64,000 nucleotides of DNA from Pseudomonas reidholzensis (GTDB lineage: Bacteria > Pseudomonadota > Gammaproteobacteria > Pseudomonadales > Pseudomonadaceae): the NCBI RefSeq assembly GCF_900536025.1, contig NZ_UNOZ01000002.1, forward strand, positions 310,001 to 374,000, in the 5' to 3' direction. Position 1 is the stretch's first letter. Each line of letters begins with the position of its first letter. The translations under genes and the position numbers were made by a program. The notes under the pieces are model-generated. The model was given only the letters and a program-made list of their open reading frames with translations, did no database searches and was not told the DNA's origin. Shown one piece after another: positions 27,637 through 36,156 of this stretch.

Positions 27637-28685
27637 GGCTTGAGCTCCTCGAAGCGCTGCTTGGCTTCGGCGTTGTTCTCGTCGAAGCCGAGAATGGTTT
27701 CGTACCAGTACGCGGCGGTGGCGGCGTCGGGCGCCTTGAAGCATTCGCTCGGCTGGTGGTACTTGGGGTCGTACTCACGGGCGTAGGCGCTGGCGATTTC
27801 GACGTCGCCGCCCTGGGCGCGGTTGGCGTACAGGCGCTGGGCAACGCCGCAGTGGTTACTGGCCTTGGCCTGGGTAATCACTTCGAGCAGCGCAGCGCTG
27901 CCTGGGGCGTTCTGGATACAGGCCTGGACAAAGGCGATCTCGGGCTGGCTCTGCATGCTTTCCAGGGTGCAGGGCAGGGCGGCTGGCGGTGTATCGGTAG
28001 TGGGCGGCTGCTCCACTGTTGTTTCAGGGGCCGGGGCCTCGACGACCGCCTCCGGCTTCTTGCTGAACCACCACCAGGCGCCCGCAGCGGCGGCCGCGAG
28101 GGCAAGCACCAGCAGCAGTGGCAGCAGCCAGCGGTTGCCCGACTTGGCCTTGGCGGCTGGCGCGGGGGCGATGGGTTCTGCGGCGAGGCCTGCAACGGGC
28201 TCGGGTTCGATCACTGGCGCGCTGGCGACCGGCTCCGGCTCCGGCTCTGGCAGAGGTGCCGGTGCGGGTACCGGTGCTGGCGCCTGTGGCGCAGGGGCCG
28301 GCGGCGCCTGGTTTGGCGCCGCCGAGCTCGACGCGAGCACCGCGCTGTTGATGCGCACCATGCCCATGTCGCTCTGGCCCAGCTGCGGGTTGCTCAGCTC
28401 GACGCGGAAGTTCGCCGTGCCGCTGGCTTCGAGCAGCGGGTCGATCAGCTCCGGGCCGATCCGCGTCTCGATGGCCGGGGCACCGTCGACCGGGCGCAGG
28501 CCGTCCAGCTTGAAGCCGTGGGCGACATTGCTCCACTGGCCACCCGGGTGCAGGAAGTCGTGGGTCTGGCTGCTCTGCAGGGAGCACTCGAGGCCTTCGC
28601 TCGCGCCCTCCCAGCCGGTGATCCGCAGCAGGCCATGGCCCGGCGTGTTCACATCCAGTGGCAGCACATCAACTCTGATACCCAT
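27633..28685 (-). CDS. Single-pass membrane protein with Pro-rich linker, srf-cluster associated
   Basis: 350 residues: an N-terminal beta-rich cytoplasmic domain (1-115, MGIRVDVLPLDVNTPGHGLL), Pro/Ala/Glu-rich linker (122-178), membrane helix 186-206 and a periplasmic domain with several cysteines and TPR/Sel1-like helices (CGVAQRLYANRAQGGDVEIA, WYETILGFDENNAEAKQRFE). I do not recognise a family. Its layout (cytoplasmic domain, Pro-rich linker, helix, periplasmic domain) equals that of SrfA and the two VWA proteins of the same cluster. It follows srfC by five bases and overlaps the next gene by four. Confidence 0.8.
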   Translation of the reverse strand: MGIRVDVLPLDVNTPGHGLLRITGWEGASEGLECSLQSSQTHDFLHPGGQWSNVAHGFKLDGLRPVDGAPAIETRIGPELIDPLLEASGTANFRVELSNPQLGQSDMGMVRINSAVLASSSAAPNQAPPAPAPQAPAPVPAPAPLPEPEPEPVASAPVIEPEPVAGLAAEPIAPAPAAKAKSGNRWLLPLLLVLALAAAAAGAWWWFSKKPEAVVEAPAPETTVEQPPTTDTPPAALPCTLESMQSQPEIAFVQACIQNAPGSAALLEVITQAKASNHCGVAQRLYANRAQGGDVEIASAYAREYDPKYHQPSECFKAPDAATAAYWYETILGFDENNAEAKQRFEELKP

Positions 28686-28690
28686 TGCAG

Positions 28691-31402
28691 TCAGCTCGCT
28701 TCGAAGGTGTTCAGCAGAACCGCCAACTGGCGGCGCTGCTCGGTGGTGATTTCAGGGTCGGCGCCGTTCTTGGCGTTTTCCTGGGTCAGCCAGGCCAGGC
28801 CCGACAGCCAGTCGACCAGGAAGCGTTGCTCCTGGTGCGACGGTTGCTCGGGCAACTGCGGCAGTTCGCCGACGGCCACGCTCTGGTAGAAGTTGAACAC
28901 CGGTTGGCGTTCGCCCAGCAGGCTGTTCGGGCGCTGGCTGGCCGGCAACTGCAGCAGGCCGAACCACGACAGGAAGTCGCGCATCAGCAACTGCACGCTC
29001 ATCACCTGGCGCTGAACCATCTGGTCGCGCCGCGCGCCGCCGACGATACGCCGGGTCACCGCCTGGTCGAGCTGCTCGAGGAAGCCTGGGCGGCGCACGG
29101 CGCTGATCAGCTCCTCGGTCAGTGCGTCGGCCAGTTCACGGCTGATGCGCAGGCTGTTGAGGCGCAGGGTCTGGGTGCCGAGCTCGCGCATGTGGCGGAT
29201 CCAGGCTTTCAGCGCGGCGCGGGCGAAGCGCTGTTCGGCGTTCAGCCGCTGGGTCAGCGGCTTGGCGGCCGGTGCGGGCGCCGCAGCGGCCTGGGAACTG
29301 GCAAACAGGTTGCCGAAGTTGATCGCCGGGGCTTTGTTGGCGGGTGCCTTGGCGGCGGCTTCTGGCTCGGCCTCGGCGTCGCCGTCGATGCCGTCGATCT
29401 CGTAGACGCCACCCAGGTACAGCTCGCGCAGTTCTTCGACCGGCAGTTGCAGGGCGTTGATCAACTCGCTGATCGCATCCGGGTCGGCACCCAGGTTGTC
29501 GACCAGGTACTGGGTCTTTTCACGCTTCTTGTTCAGCAGCTGCTCGAAGTCTTCTTCGCGCCAGGCGTGCAGGCCGTGCTCGAGCAGGTCGCTGCGGCAC
29601 TGTTGCAGTTGCTCGTCGATCCGGGTCAGCTTGAAGTCGATGTCGCTGATGCCCTGGAAGCTGCCGCTGAAGCGGCTGATGCCACCGTCGTTGAGCTCGA
29701 GCATGGCCCGCCAGGCGTTGGCCGGGTCCTTGATGTGGCGCTGTACCGACGGGCTCTGGGCGAAGCAGTCCTGCAGCTGTTGCAGGCGCGGCGCGTGGCG
29801 CTGGTTGAACTGGGTTTCTTCACCGTTGCCTTCATCGCGCTCGATGAACGCGGTGTCCAGGCGCGGCTTGCGCACCAGGTAGGTGTTGTTGAACGGTACG
29901 CCAGACCAGTCTTTCATCCATTCCTGGGCGCCGAAGCGCTCGATCATGGTCAGCTTCATCATGTTCTCGCAGCCTTCGGGCAGTTGCCCTTCGCTGAGGC
30001 CGAGGGTGTTGCCGATGAAGCCGTCGAGCATGGTCAGGGCCCAGATCAGGCCGGGGGTGCGCTGGCCGCGCTCTTTCGGCGTGGCGCCCTGGGTCTTGTG
30101 GATCCAGCGGGTCAGCACCGGGCCCACGCTGACCACTTCGCTCTGCTTGAACGAGCTGGTGCACAGCACCAGGCCGTTCATCTGCTGCGAGTCGGTGTAG
30201 CGCTCGAACAGGTAGGCGACCTTGCCGCGCAGGATCAGGCTGGAGGCCGGGTTGACCTCTTCGACCGCGTCCGGGCTGGCCGCGTCTTCGAGGCGCAGCA
30301 GCTTCTGGCGGGTGCGGTAGCCAGGGAAGTCGAGCAGGTCGACGGCTTCGACCACCGGGTCCTTGGGGCTGTTGGTCAGGCGGAAGGTCATCTCGGCGGT
30401 GAGCGCCGCCAGCTGGGCGACGGTCAGCGCGACGCTGCCCTGGACCTTGTCACCCTGACGCGGCAGCACGTTGACCGGCAGGTCGCGGCCAGTGCCGAGG
30501 CGGCCGAGAATATCGACGTTCATGATGCTGTTGGTTTGCGTGTAGACGCCGTTGTCTTCCTTCACCAGCACGCTCAAAGGCGCGTACACGGTGTCCGGGA
30601 AGCCCAGCTTGTGCAGCCCGCCGACCAGCAGTTCGTAGACTTCGGTCAGTGCTGGTTGCTCACCCCAGAGCACCGAGAACAGCTTGGCGCGCTGGCGGTA
30701 GCTCAGGTGCGGGGCGAGCTTGATCGCCCGTGGCCAATACAGCTCGTCGAGCTTGCGCACGGATTTTTCGTAGTTGCCCTTGAGGTAGTCCCACAGGGCG
30801 ACCACGTCGTCACCGTTGACGCCCGGTTGCAGCTGCTCCTGCTCGCGGCCTTCAAAGCCTTTGAGCAGCGCCTGCAGGCTGTCGTCGGTAAAGCTGTAGT
30901 CGAGTTTTTCCTGGTCGAAGTCTTCGAACCAGGCGTTGGCGAGGATCTTCGCCACTTCGACTTCGCTGAACAGCTTCAGCTCGACCGGGTAGCTGGCGTC
31001 GGGGCTGGGCTTGGCCAGGCGGCTGAAGCGCGTGACCAGGCCGGTGGCCTCCTTGCCCAGCCCGGTCGGGTTGATGTGGTCGATGAAGTCCAGGGTCTTG
31101 CCGCCAAAGTCGGTCTCGAGGCGCCCGCTGCGGTCAGCAGCGAGGGCCGAGATCAGGTACGACTTGCCGGCCTGGGACAGGCCGAAGAAGCCGATCACCA
31201 TGGGCGTCGAGGCGGCCAGACGGAGGTCCTTGGCGCGGTTGCGGGCCTGGCGCAGGCGCAGGCTCAAGCCATCCGCTTCGGCCTCGACGCTGGCAGCATT
31301 GCCACGTACCTGGTCGATCCACGACAGGGCCTCACCGGCGCCTTGGTGAATGGCGCCCCAGGCGTTCATCAATTGCTGTTGCTTCGGCGTAAGGTCGCTC
31401 AT
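28691..31402 (-). CDS. srfC: SrfC-family putative virulence factor, dynamin-like GTPase
   Basis: 903 residues, soluble. A G-domain begins after an N-terminal helical part: P-loop GLSQAGKS (74-81), candidate switch Thr in GKEATGLVTRF (about 117-126) and a DFPG G3 motif (358-361). The large insertion between P-loop and G3 and the long helical C-terminal part fit dynamin-like or YeeP-type large GTPases. The family is named from the Salmonella srfABC genes regulated by SsrB; its biochemical role is not established to my knowledge. The ATG at 31402 overlaps the srfB stop (ATGA). An upstream in-frame start at 31432 lies inside srfB and was rejected. Confidence 0.9.
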   Translation of the reverse strand: MSDLTPKQQQLMNAWGAIHQGAGEALSWIDQVRGNAASVEAEADGLSLRLRQARNRAKDLRLAASTPMVIGFFGLSQAGKSYLISALAADRSGRLETDFGGKTLDFIDHINPTGLGKEATGLVTRFSRLAKPSPDASYPVELKLFSEVEVAKILANAWFEDFDQEKLDYSFTDDSLQALLKGFEGREQEQLQPGVNGDDVVALWDYLKGNYEKSVRKLDELYWPRAIKLAPHLSYRQRAKLFSVLWGEQPALTEVYELLVGGLHKLGFPDTVYAPLSVLVKEDNGVYTQTNSIMNVDILGRLGTGRDLPVNVLPRQGDKVQGSVALTVAQLAALTAEMTFRLTNSPKDPVVEAVDLLDFPGYRTRQKLLRLEDAASPDAVEEVNPASSLILRGKVAYLFERYTDSQQMNGLVLCTSSFKQSEVVSVGPVLTRWIHKTQGATPKERGQRTPGLIWALTMLDGFIGNTLGLSEGQLPEGCENMMKLTMIERFGAQEWMKDWSGVPFNNTYLVRKPRLDTAFIERDEGNGEETQFNQRHAPRLQQLQDCFAQSPSVQRHIKDPANAWRAMLELNDGGISRFSGSFQGISDIDFKLTRIDEQLQQCRSDLLEHGLHAWREEDFEQLLNKKREKTQYLVDNLGADPDAISELINALQLPVEELRELYLGGVYEIDGIDGDAEAEPEAAAKAPANKAPAINFGNLFASSQAAAAPAPAAKPLTQRLNAEQRFARAALKAWIRHMRELGTQTLRLNSLRISRELADALTEELISAVRRPGFLEQLDQAVTRRIVGGARRDQMVQRQVMSVQLLMRDFLSWFGLLQLPASQRPNSLLGERQPVFNFYQSVAVGELPQLPEQPSHQEQRFLVDWLSGLAWLTQENAKNGADPEITTEQRRQLAVLLNTFEAS

Positions 31403-34400
31403 TTTCCTTTGACGTTCCCGCTGTCGAGCCAATAGTCGCTGTCACTCAGGCTCATGGTTGGCATGGTGTTGAGTGCAAGCTCCAGATCCCGGTCGTAGTC
31501 GAAATCGGCGTCCTGGATATTCGATTGCAGGTCGCAGATGACCAGCTTGTCGCTGATCAGGCCCTGCTCGAGGAGTTGATCGGACGGCTCCTCGACCTCC
31601 AGGCGCACGCGCAGCACTGGCGCTTCACCGCCCTTGCCGACCGCCTTGGAGAAGGCGCTGCTGCCACGCGCGGTAAAGCGCAGGGTGTACAGCGGCGAGG
31701 CCGACCAGCGCTCGGCCGACAACTGCCGATAGCCCAGGTGCATGTCGCCGCGCATCTCCAGCCACGGCGTACCGCGCTGCTCGCCGTCACCGACGATCGG
31801 CAGCTCGATGCGCCCCTTGGCCGACTTGAGGTCGTGATAGAGCACGTCGGCATGCTTGATGGTGCCGGCGGTGTCGATCTGGCCAAACTGCTTGATGATC
31901 GAGTACGGCTTGAGCTCGACGGTGCGGAAATAGAAGTTCGGCACGCTGTGCTTGGAGCACAGCAGGCAGATCATCGCGCCGACCGAGGCGGTGCTCTTCG
32001 GGTCGTCGATCAGGCCGTTGCGGTGGAACGGGTACCAGCCACCGGTGCGGTAGTTCTGCAGCGGCAGGATGCGCCCCGGCGGCAGCGGCAGGCGCTGGCG
32101 GATGAACGCCTGGATGCCGGGCAGGCGCGACGGCCGGCCGGTCAGCAGAAGCATGTCGCACGGGTAGTGGGACACCACTTCGCAGAGCTCGGCGAGGATC
32201 CGGGTGATGTTGATCTGGCCGCCGACAAAGGCCGCGTGGACCTGCTCGAGGTCGAACGCGATCGGCGTCTGCAGCAGCTCCAGGGTGCCCTCGCGGCCGA
32301 CTTCGCGGCGCACCGCGGCGTTGACGAATTCGAGCACGCTGTCGTTGATCGAGGCGTTGCCGAGCACCTGCTGCCAGGTCTGTTCGAGCACGTCCTGCGG
32401 CTGCGCCGGGTCGTAGTTCTCGTAGGCCTTGAGCAGGGCCAGGCCCAGCGGCACGAAGATCTGCAGGTTGAGCTGCTGACGCAGGATGCGCTCTTGCGCC
32501 GAGGCGTCGCCGTTGCCGCACAGGCGCGACATCATCGCGTCCGGCGCGCTGACCCCGGCGTGCTGCAGGGCCTTGCGGAACGACGGCAGGATGAACTCCT
32601 GGATCACGTCGAGCAGGATGTCGTCACCGGCGATCTTGAAGCCATCGCGGAAACGCTGGCTCGGCACGATGTGCGCGTTGGCCCCGGCGCCGCCGTTGGC
32701 CCCACGGTCCAGGCGATAGTCGGTGATCACCAGGTCGGTGGTGCCGCCGCCGATGTCGATGGTCGCCAGGGTGATCTGCTCGGTTTCCTGCTTGTCCGGG
32801 CGGGCCAGGGCAGCGAAGAACTCTTCCGGGTGGCCGGCGAAGTTCTCGTTGACCTCGTTGTACAGGTACACCAGCTGGCCGCAGCTGGCTTCGTCCCACT
32901 CGACGCGGATGCTCGGCAGCGGCGTGCGCGGGACGATGCTCTTGTCCTTGAACGGGTTGCTCTCGCCGGGGTGCCAGCCAAAGCTCTTCCAGACCAGCCC
33001 GACCGCTTCATAGAGGCGGTTGCTGAGGATGCTGCGCTCGGCCTGGGGCATGCCTGGCGGCACGGTCAGGGTGATGCTGTTGAGCCGTCGCGGCACCCGC
33101 GCATGGCCCTGGCGCGAACGCTGGGCCGGGCTGTTGATCTGCGACAGAGCCTGGGTGACCACTTCGGCGAGCATGAAGGTCATCAGGTTGCTGCGCGAGT
33201 AGCGCGGGGTGAACACCGGCATGTCGTTTTTCGGCGGCAGGTACAGGGCCTGGCCGAGGTCGTTGATCAGGTGCGCGAACGGCGCGGCGGTGGCCAGCGG
33301 CTCCTTGTCGGTCTTGACGTAGGAGGTGTTGAAGCGCCAGCCGTGGCCGTAGGCTTTCTCGTCCCACAGGTAGCGTTTCGGGCTGGACAAGCCGGTCGAA
33401 CCTTCGGTGCCGCGACGACGGCTGGCCAGGCGCCCGGCCTCGCCACCGACACGGGCGATGGTCGGCCACTGGAAGGCGTTGTGGCGGCCGCTCTTGACCG
33501 AGAAGTTGTCTTTGCCGAAGTACGCCTGGGTGAACTCGACGCGGCTCTCGAAGGCCTCGTTGTAGACCTTCTCCGGCTCGCTCAGGTCGCGCAGCTCGAG
33601 CACGTAGTTGTGGCGCATGCCGGAGCCGGCCTGGCCGTGGTCTTCGATGAGGATGCCGCAGGTGCGCGAGTTGCCGACGTCGAGCACCAGGTCCACCGGG
33701 ATCGGCTGGACCACGCCCTGGGTCTCGTTGGCGACCACCTTGATTTCCGGGATCTCGACCTTGGGCTTCTCGTTGCTCTGCTCGGCCGGGATCGGCCGGC
33801 GCAGCAGGCTCAGCACGTTGAGGTAGTGGCCCAGGTGGCGGTTACCCTGCAGGTCGCGCTCGAGGCGCTCGCGGGTCCATTCGGCGCGGGCTTCGCCATA
33901 CAGCTCGGCAAGCCACTCGCGGATCCAGCCGTGGGTCAGGAACCAGCCATACTCGCGGGCGCTGCAGGCCAGCTTGAACGCCACGCCTGCGCGCACGTCT
34001 TCGTCGCTTGGCGCCAGGTAGTGCGACCCGGCGACGGCCGGCATGATGCGGCTGTCGAAGCCCAGCGTAAGGCGGTGGGTATTGCCATCGACGTCAGGCT
34101 CGGCGAGTTTCACCAGGCGCATCCGCGCCCAGTTGTTCGGGCCTTCGTCGAAGCGGTGCGGCGGCATGAAGCGCAGGAACGGCAGCGGCAGCCAGACGCC
34201 GTCGAACAGCTTCAGGCTTTCTTCCATGGAGACCCGGAAGTGGTTGTCGTCGCTGCTGTCGAACTCGACCTGGACGACTTTGTCCGGCTCGGGCTCGTAG
34301 AAGTCCTTGTACTCGCGCGACCACAACAGGCGGGTCGGCACCATGCCGTTGTTCAACTGCACGAACTTGCCGGCCTGCTCGCCATCGGGGCCGAGACGCA

Positions 34401-34479
34401 GGGCGAAATCCATGAATTGAATGCCGGTATCGCTGACCAGCGTGACCGTTTCTTCGAACTGGGTGATTTCGGGCAACAT
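31399..34479 (-). CDS. srfB: SrfB-family putative virulence factor, actin/Hsp70-fold ATPase
   Basis: 1026 residues. After an N-terminal domain of about 255 residues come the three nucleotide-binding motifs of the actin/Hsp70/hexokinase fold: phosphate-1 LVLDVGNSRTCGI (264-276), phosphate-2 IDIGGGTTDLVI (574-585) and the adenosine motif LLLTGRPSRLPGI (777-789). A C-terminal beta-rich domain (about 860-1000) may bind partners. It is therefore probably an ATPase that changes shape or forms filaments, in the cytoplasm next to SrfC. The family is SrfB (Salmonella). It follows srfA by 15 bases and overlaps srfC by four. Confidence 0.92.
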   Translation of the reverse strand: MLPEITQFEETVTLVSDTGIQFMDFALRLGPDGEQAGKFVQLNNGMVPTRLLWSREYKDFYEPEPDKVVQVEFDSSDDNHFRVSMEESLKLFDGVWLPLPFLRFMPPHRFDEGPNNWARMRLVKLAEPDVDGNTHRLTLGFDSRIMPAVAGSHYLAPSDEDVRAGVAFKLACSAREYGWFLTHGWIREWLAELYGEARAEWTRERLERDLQGNRHLGHYLNVLSLLRRPIPAEQSNEKPKVEIPEIKVVANETQGVVQPIPVDLVLDVGNSRTCGILIEDHGQAGSGMRHNYVLELRDLSEPEKVYNEAFESRVEFTQAYFGKDNFSVKSGRHNAFQWPTIARVGGEAGRLASRRRGTEGSTGLSSPKRYLWDEKAYGHGWRFNTSYVKTDKEPLATAAPFAHLINDLGQALYLPPKNDMPVFTPRYSRSNLMTFMLAEVVTQALSQINSPAQRSRQGHARVPRRLNSITLTVPPGMPQAERSILSNRLYEAVGLVWKSFGWHPGESNPFKDKSIVPRTPLPSIRVEWDEASCGQLVYLYNEVNENFAGHPEEFFAALARPDKQETEQITLATIDIGGGTTDLVITDYRLDRGANGGAGANAHIVPSQRFRDGFKIAGDDILLDVIQEFILPSFRKALQHAGVSAPDAMMSRLCGNGDASAQERILRQQLNLQIFVPLGLALLKAYENYDPAQPQDVLEQTWQQVLGNASINDSVLEFVNAAVRREVGREGTLELLQTPIAFDLEQVHAAFVGGQINITRILAELCEVVSHYPCDMLLLTGRPSRLPGIQAFIRQRLPLPPGRILPLQNYRTGGWYPFHRNGLIDDPKSTASVGAMICLLCSKHSVPNFYFRTVELKPYSIIKQFGQIDTAGTIKHADVLYHDLKSAKGRIELPIVGDGEQRGTPWLEMRGDMHLGYRQLSAERWSASPLYTLRFTARGSSAFSKAVGKGGEAPVLRVRLEVEEPSDQLLEQGLISDKLVICDLQSNIQDADFDYDRDLELALNTMPTMSLSDSDYWLDSGNVKGK

Positions 34480-34494
34480 CGTCTGCGTCTCGTG

Positions 34495-35946
34495 TTATTG
34501 GCCGGCTTGCTTCATCAGCATCGGGAAGGCGTCGGCACCGTAGTTGCCGTTGCAGTCAGCCGGGCCGGAAGCGCCTGGCTTGCAGTTCACCTGGGGCAGG
34601 TCGTAGCTGCTGCCATCGGCACAGGCCGCCTGGCCTGCACTGTTGATCGACAGCTGACCCTGGTTCATTTGTGCCGCAACCGGCGCCTGGCAACGCACGC
34701 CGTCCGAGCGGCTGACGGTGGCTTGGCCTTTACCGTCCTGGAAGTCGTACTTGAGGCGCAGCGGCTTGCCGGTGCCGACCTCCTGGATGCCAGCGCCGGC
34801 GTAGTCGCCATTGAGGAACTTGGCGGTGCCATCGGCGGCATCCGGCGGGATGCTCAGCAAGTTGGGCTGGGCGCCAGTCTGCGGGTTGTCCTCGGTCAGC
34901 TCGGGCGGCGCGGGCGTTGGGGTTGGCTCGGGCTGGGGCTCTGGCTGGGGCGGCTCTGGCGGTGCCGGCGGCGTTTGAGCTTCGTTGCCTGGCTCTGGTG
35001 CTGGAACGGGCGCCTCGGGCGACGGTTGCTCGGTGCCAGTGGCAGCGTCGGGATTGGCGACTTCGGGGGCTTGACCGCCATCGGTCGGCGGCACAACCGT
35101 GTGACCGGGCACTTGCCCGTTGCCAGGCACCAGGTTACCGGCGCCCGTGCCATTCCCGCTCGGCAGGTTGTGGCCAGTGTCAGGCAGTTTCAGGTCGCCG
35201 TTCGGCAGGCCCATGCCAGGCAGGTTAAAGCCGGGCACGCAAGCGCGCAGGCCGAACAGCAGCAAGGCCAACAGCAGGAGCAAGGGCAGCAGCCACAGCC
35301 ACCAACGGCGCCACCACGGGCTGGCGGGCACCGGTACCGGTGCGATGGGCGCAGCAGGGGCGACGGGTGCGGGGGTAATCGGCGGTGGCACGACGGGGGC
35401 CGGCTCGGCGACCGGGGCTACACGCGGATACAGGCAGTGCAGCGGCTGCCGGCTGCGCTCGGCACCGGCATGGATGAAGCCCCAGAAGGTCAGGACGGGG
35501 CGCCCATCGACCAGGTAGACGAAGTTTTCGTCGGGGAACGGCACCACGCAGGTCAGCAGTTTGCCGAACACCGTGCTGTCGCCCTGGGCGGCATTGCGCG
35601 TGTTGGGCAGCGGCGCGCCGTTGCTGTCGAGGCCCAGCATGCTGTTGCTGAGGTCGTTGATACGCAGTTGCAGCACTTCCAGTTGCGCACGCGCAGGCGC
35701 CCGCTCTTCCTCGGTGGCGCTGCTCCAGGGGATCACGTCACCGGGGCGCTCGCTGTACCAATCGAGTGTGCTGCCCAGCGCATCCGACTGCGGGATGGCC
35801 AGGTGCTCGACCAGGTGCGGATGCTCCGGGTACTTGCGCCGGATCGCCTCGCGAAGCTGCAAGGCCGCGCGATAGACAGGCTGGCCGGTCTCTCCCAATG
35901 CGGTGAAGTCTTCACTTTTACCGCTGCGTAGCAATACTCCGCGCAT
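34495..35946 (-). CDS. srfA: SrfA-family membrane protein
   Basis: 483 residues, first gene of the minus-strand cluster. Cytoplasmic domain 1-175 (HLAIPQSDALGSTLDWYSE; YLVDGRPVLTFWGFI), Pro-rich linker (178-210), membrane helix (212-236), a long Pro/Glu/Gly-rich periplasmic stretch (240-400) and a Cys-containing globular end (about 405-483). The N-terminal domain shares spaced motifs with the N-terminal domains of the two VWA proteins of this cluster (see findings). The SrfA name rests on position before srfB-srfC and on general layout. Confidence 0.8.
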   Translation of the reverse strand: MRGVLLRSGKSEDFTALGETGQPVYRAALQLREAIRRKYPEHPHLVEHLAIPQSDALGSTLDWYSERPGDVIPWSSATEEERAPARAQLEVLQLRINDLSNSMLGLDSNGAPLPNTRNAAQGDSTVFGKLLTCVVPFPDENFVYLVDGRPVLTFWGFIHAGAERSRQPLHCLYPRVAPVAEPAPVVPPPITPAPVAPAAPIAPVPVPASPWWRRWWLWLLPLLLLLALLLFGLRACVPGFNLPGMGLPNGDLKLPDTGHNLPSGNGTGAGNLVPGNGQVPGHTVVPPTDGGQAPEVANPDAATGTEQPSPEAPVPAPEPGNEAQTPPAPPEPPQPEPQPEPTPTPAPPELTEDNPQTGAQPNLLSIPPDAADGTAKFLNGDYAGAGIQEVGTGKPLRLKYDFQDGKGQATVSRSDGVRCQAPVAAQMNQGQLSINSAGQAACADGSSYDLPQVNCKPGASGPADCNGNYGADAFPMLMKQAGQ

Positions 35947-36156
35947 CCTTGTAGACCCTGCCTAGTCTTGAATCAATCCGTTCGGCATACATACCTTGAT
36001 ACCGAATAACCGGACAACACTACTGGCAAAATGATTTCCCCGTCAATTTTGTTAGCTGGCTTTTTGACGTCAGATTCCCTCGGTTGAGGTTAAACTGCCA
36101 GCATCCCGGTCAGCGCATGGGCTGATCCGATCATCGATGAATGGAGCGTGAAGAGA
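35947..36156. promoter_or_regulatory. Divergent promoter region between srfA and the 36157 gene
   Basis: 210 bases, more AT-rich than the flanking genes (for example ATACATACCTTGATACCGAATAACC split over 35987-36011). It must hold the promoter of the 17.6-kb leftward cluster and of the rightward gene. I could not assign a specific operator. Confidence 0.5.

Noticed and set aside
28685..31435. A 916-codon + frame opposite srfC
   Set aside because: Exact shadow of srfC; composition is that of an antisense frame.
31525..35931. A 1468-codon open frame on the + strand opposite srfA/srfB
   Set aside because: The minus-strand genes show clear domains and ATGA couplings. The + frame gives low-complexity Val/Gln/Leu/Arg/His-rich text typical of antisense frames in GC-rich DNA.
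18345..35946. A type VI secretion system
   Set aside because: Only regulatory-relay look-alikes (TagQRST, PpkA-type VWA) are present; no TssB, TssC, Hcp, VgrG, ClpV, TssM or baseplate gene is in the window.
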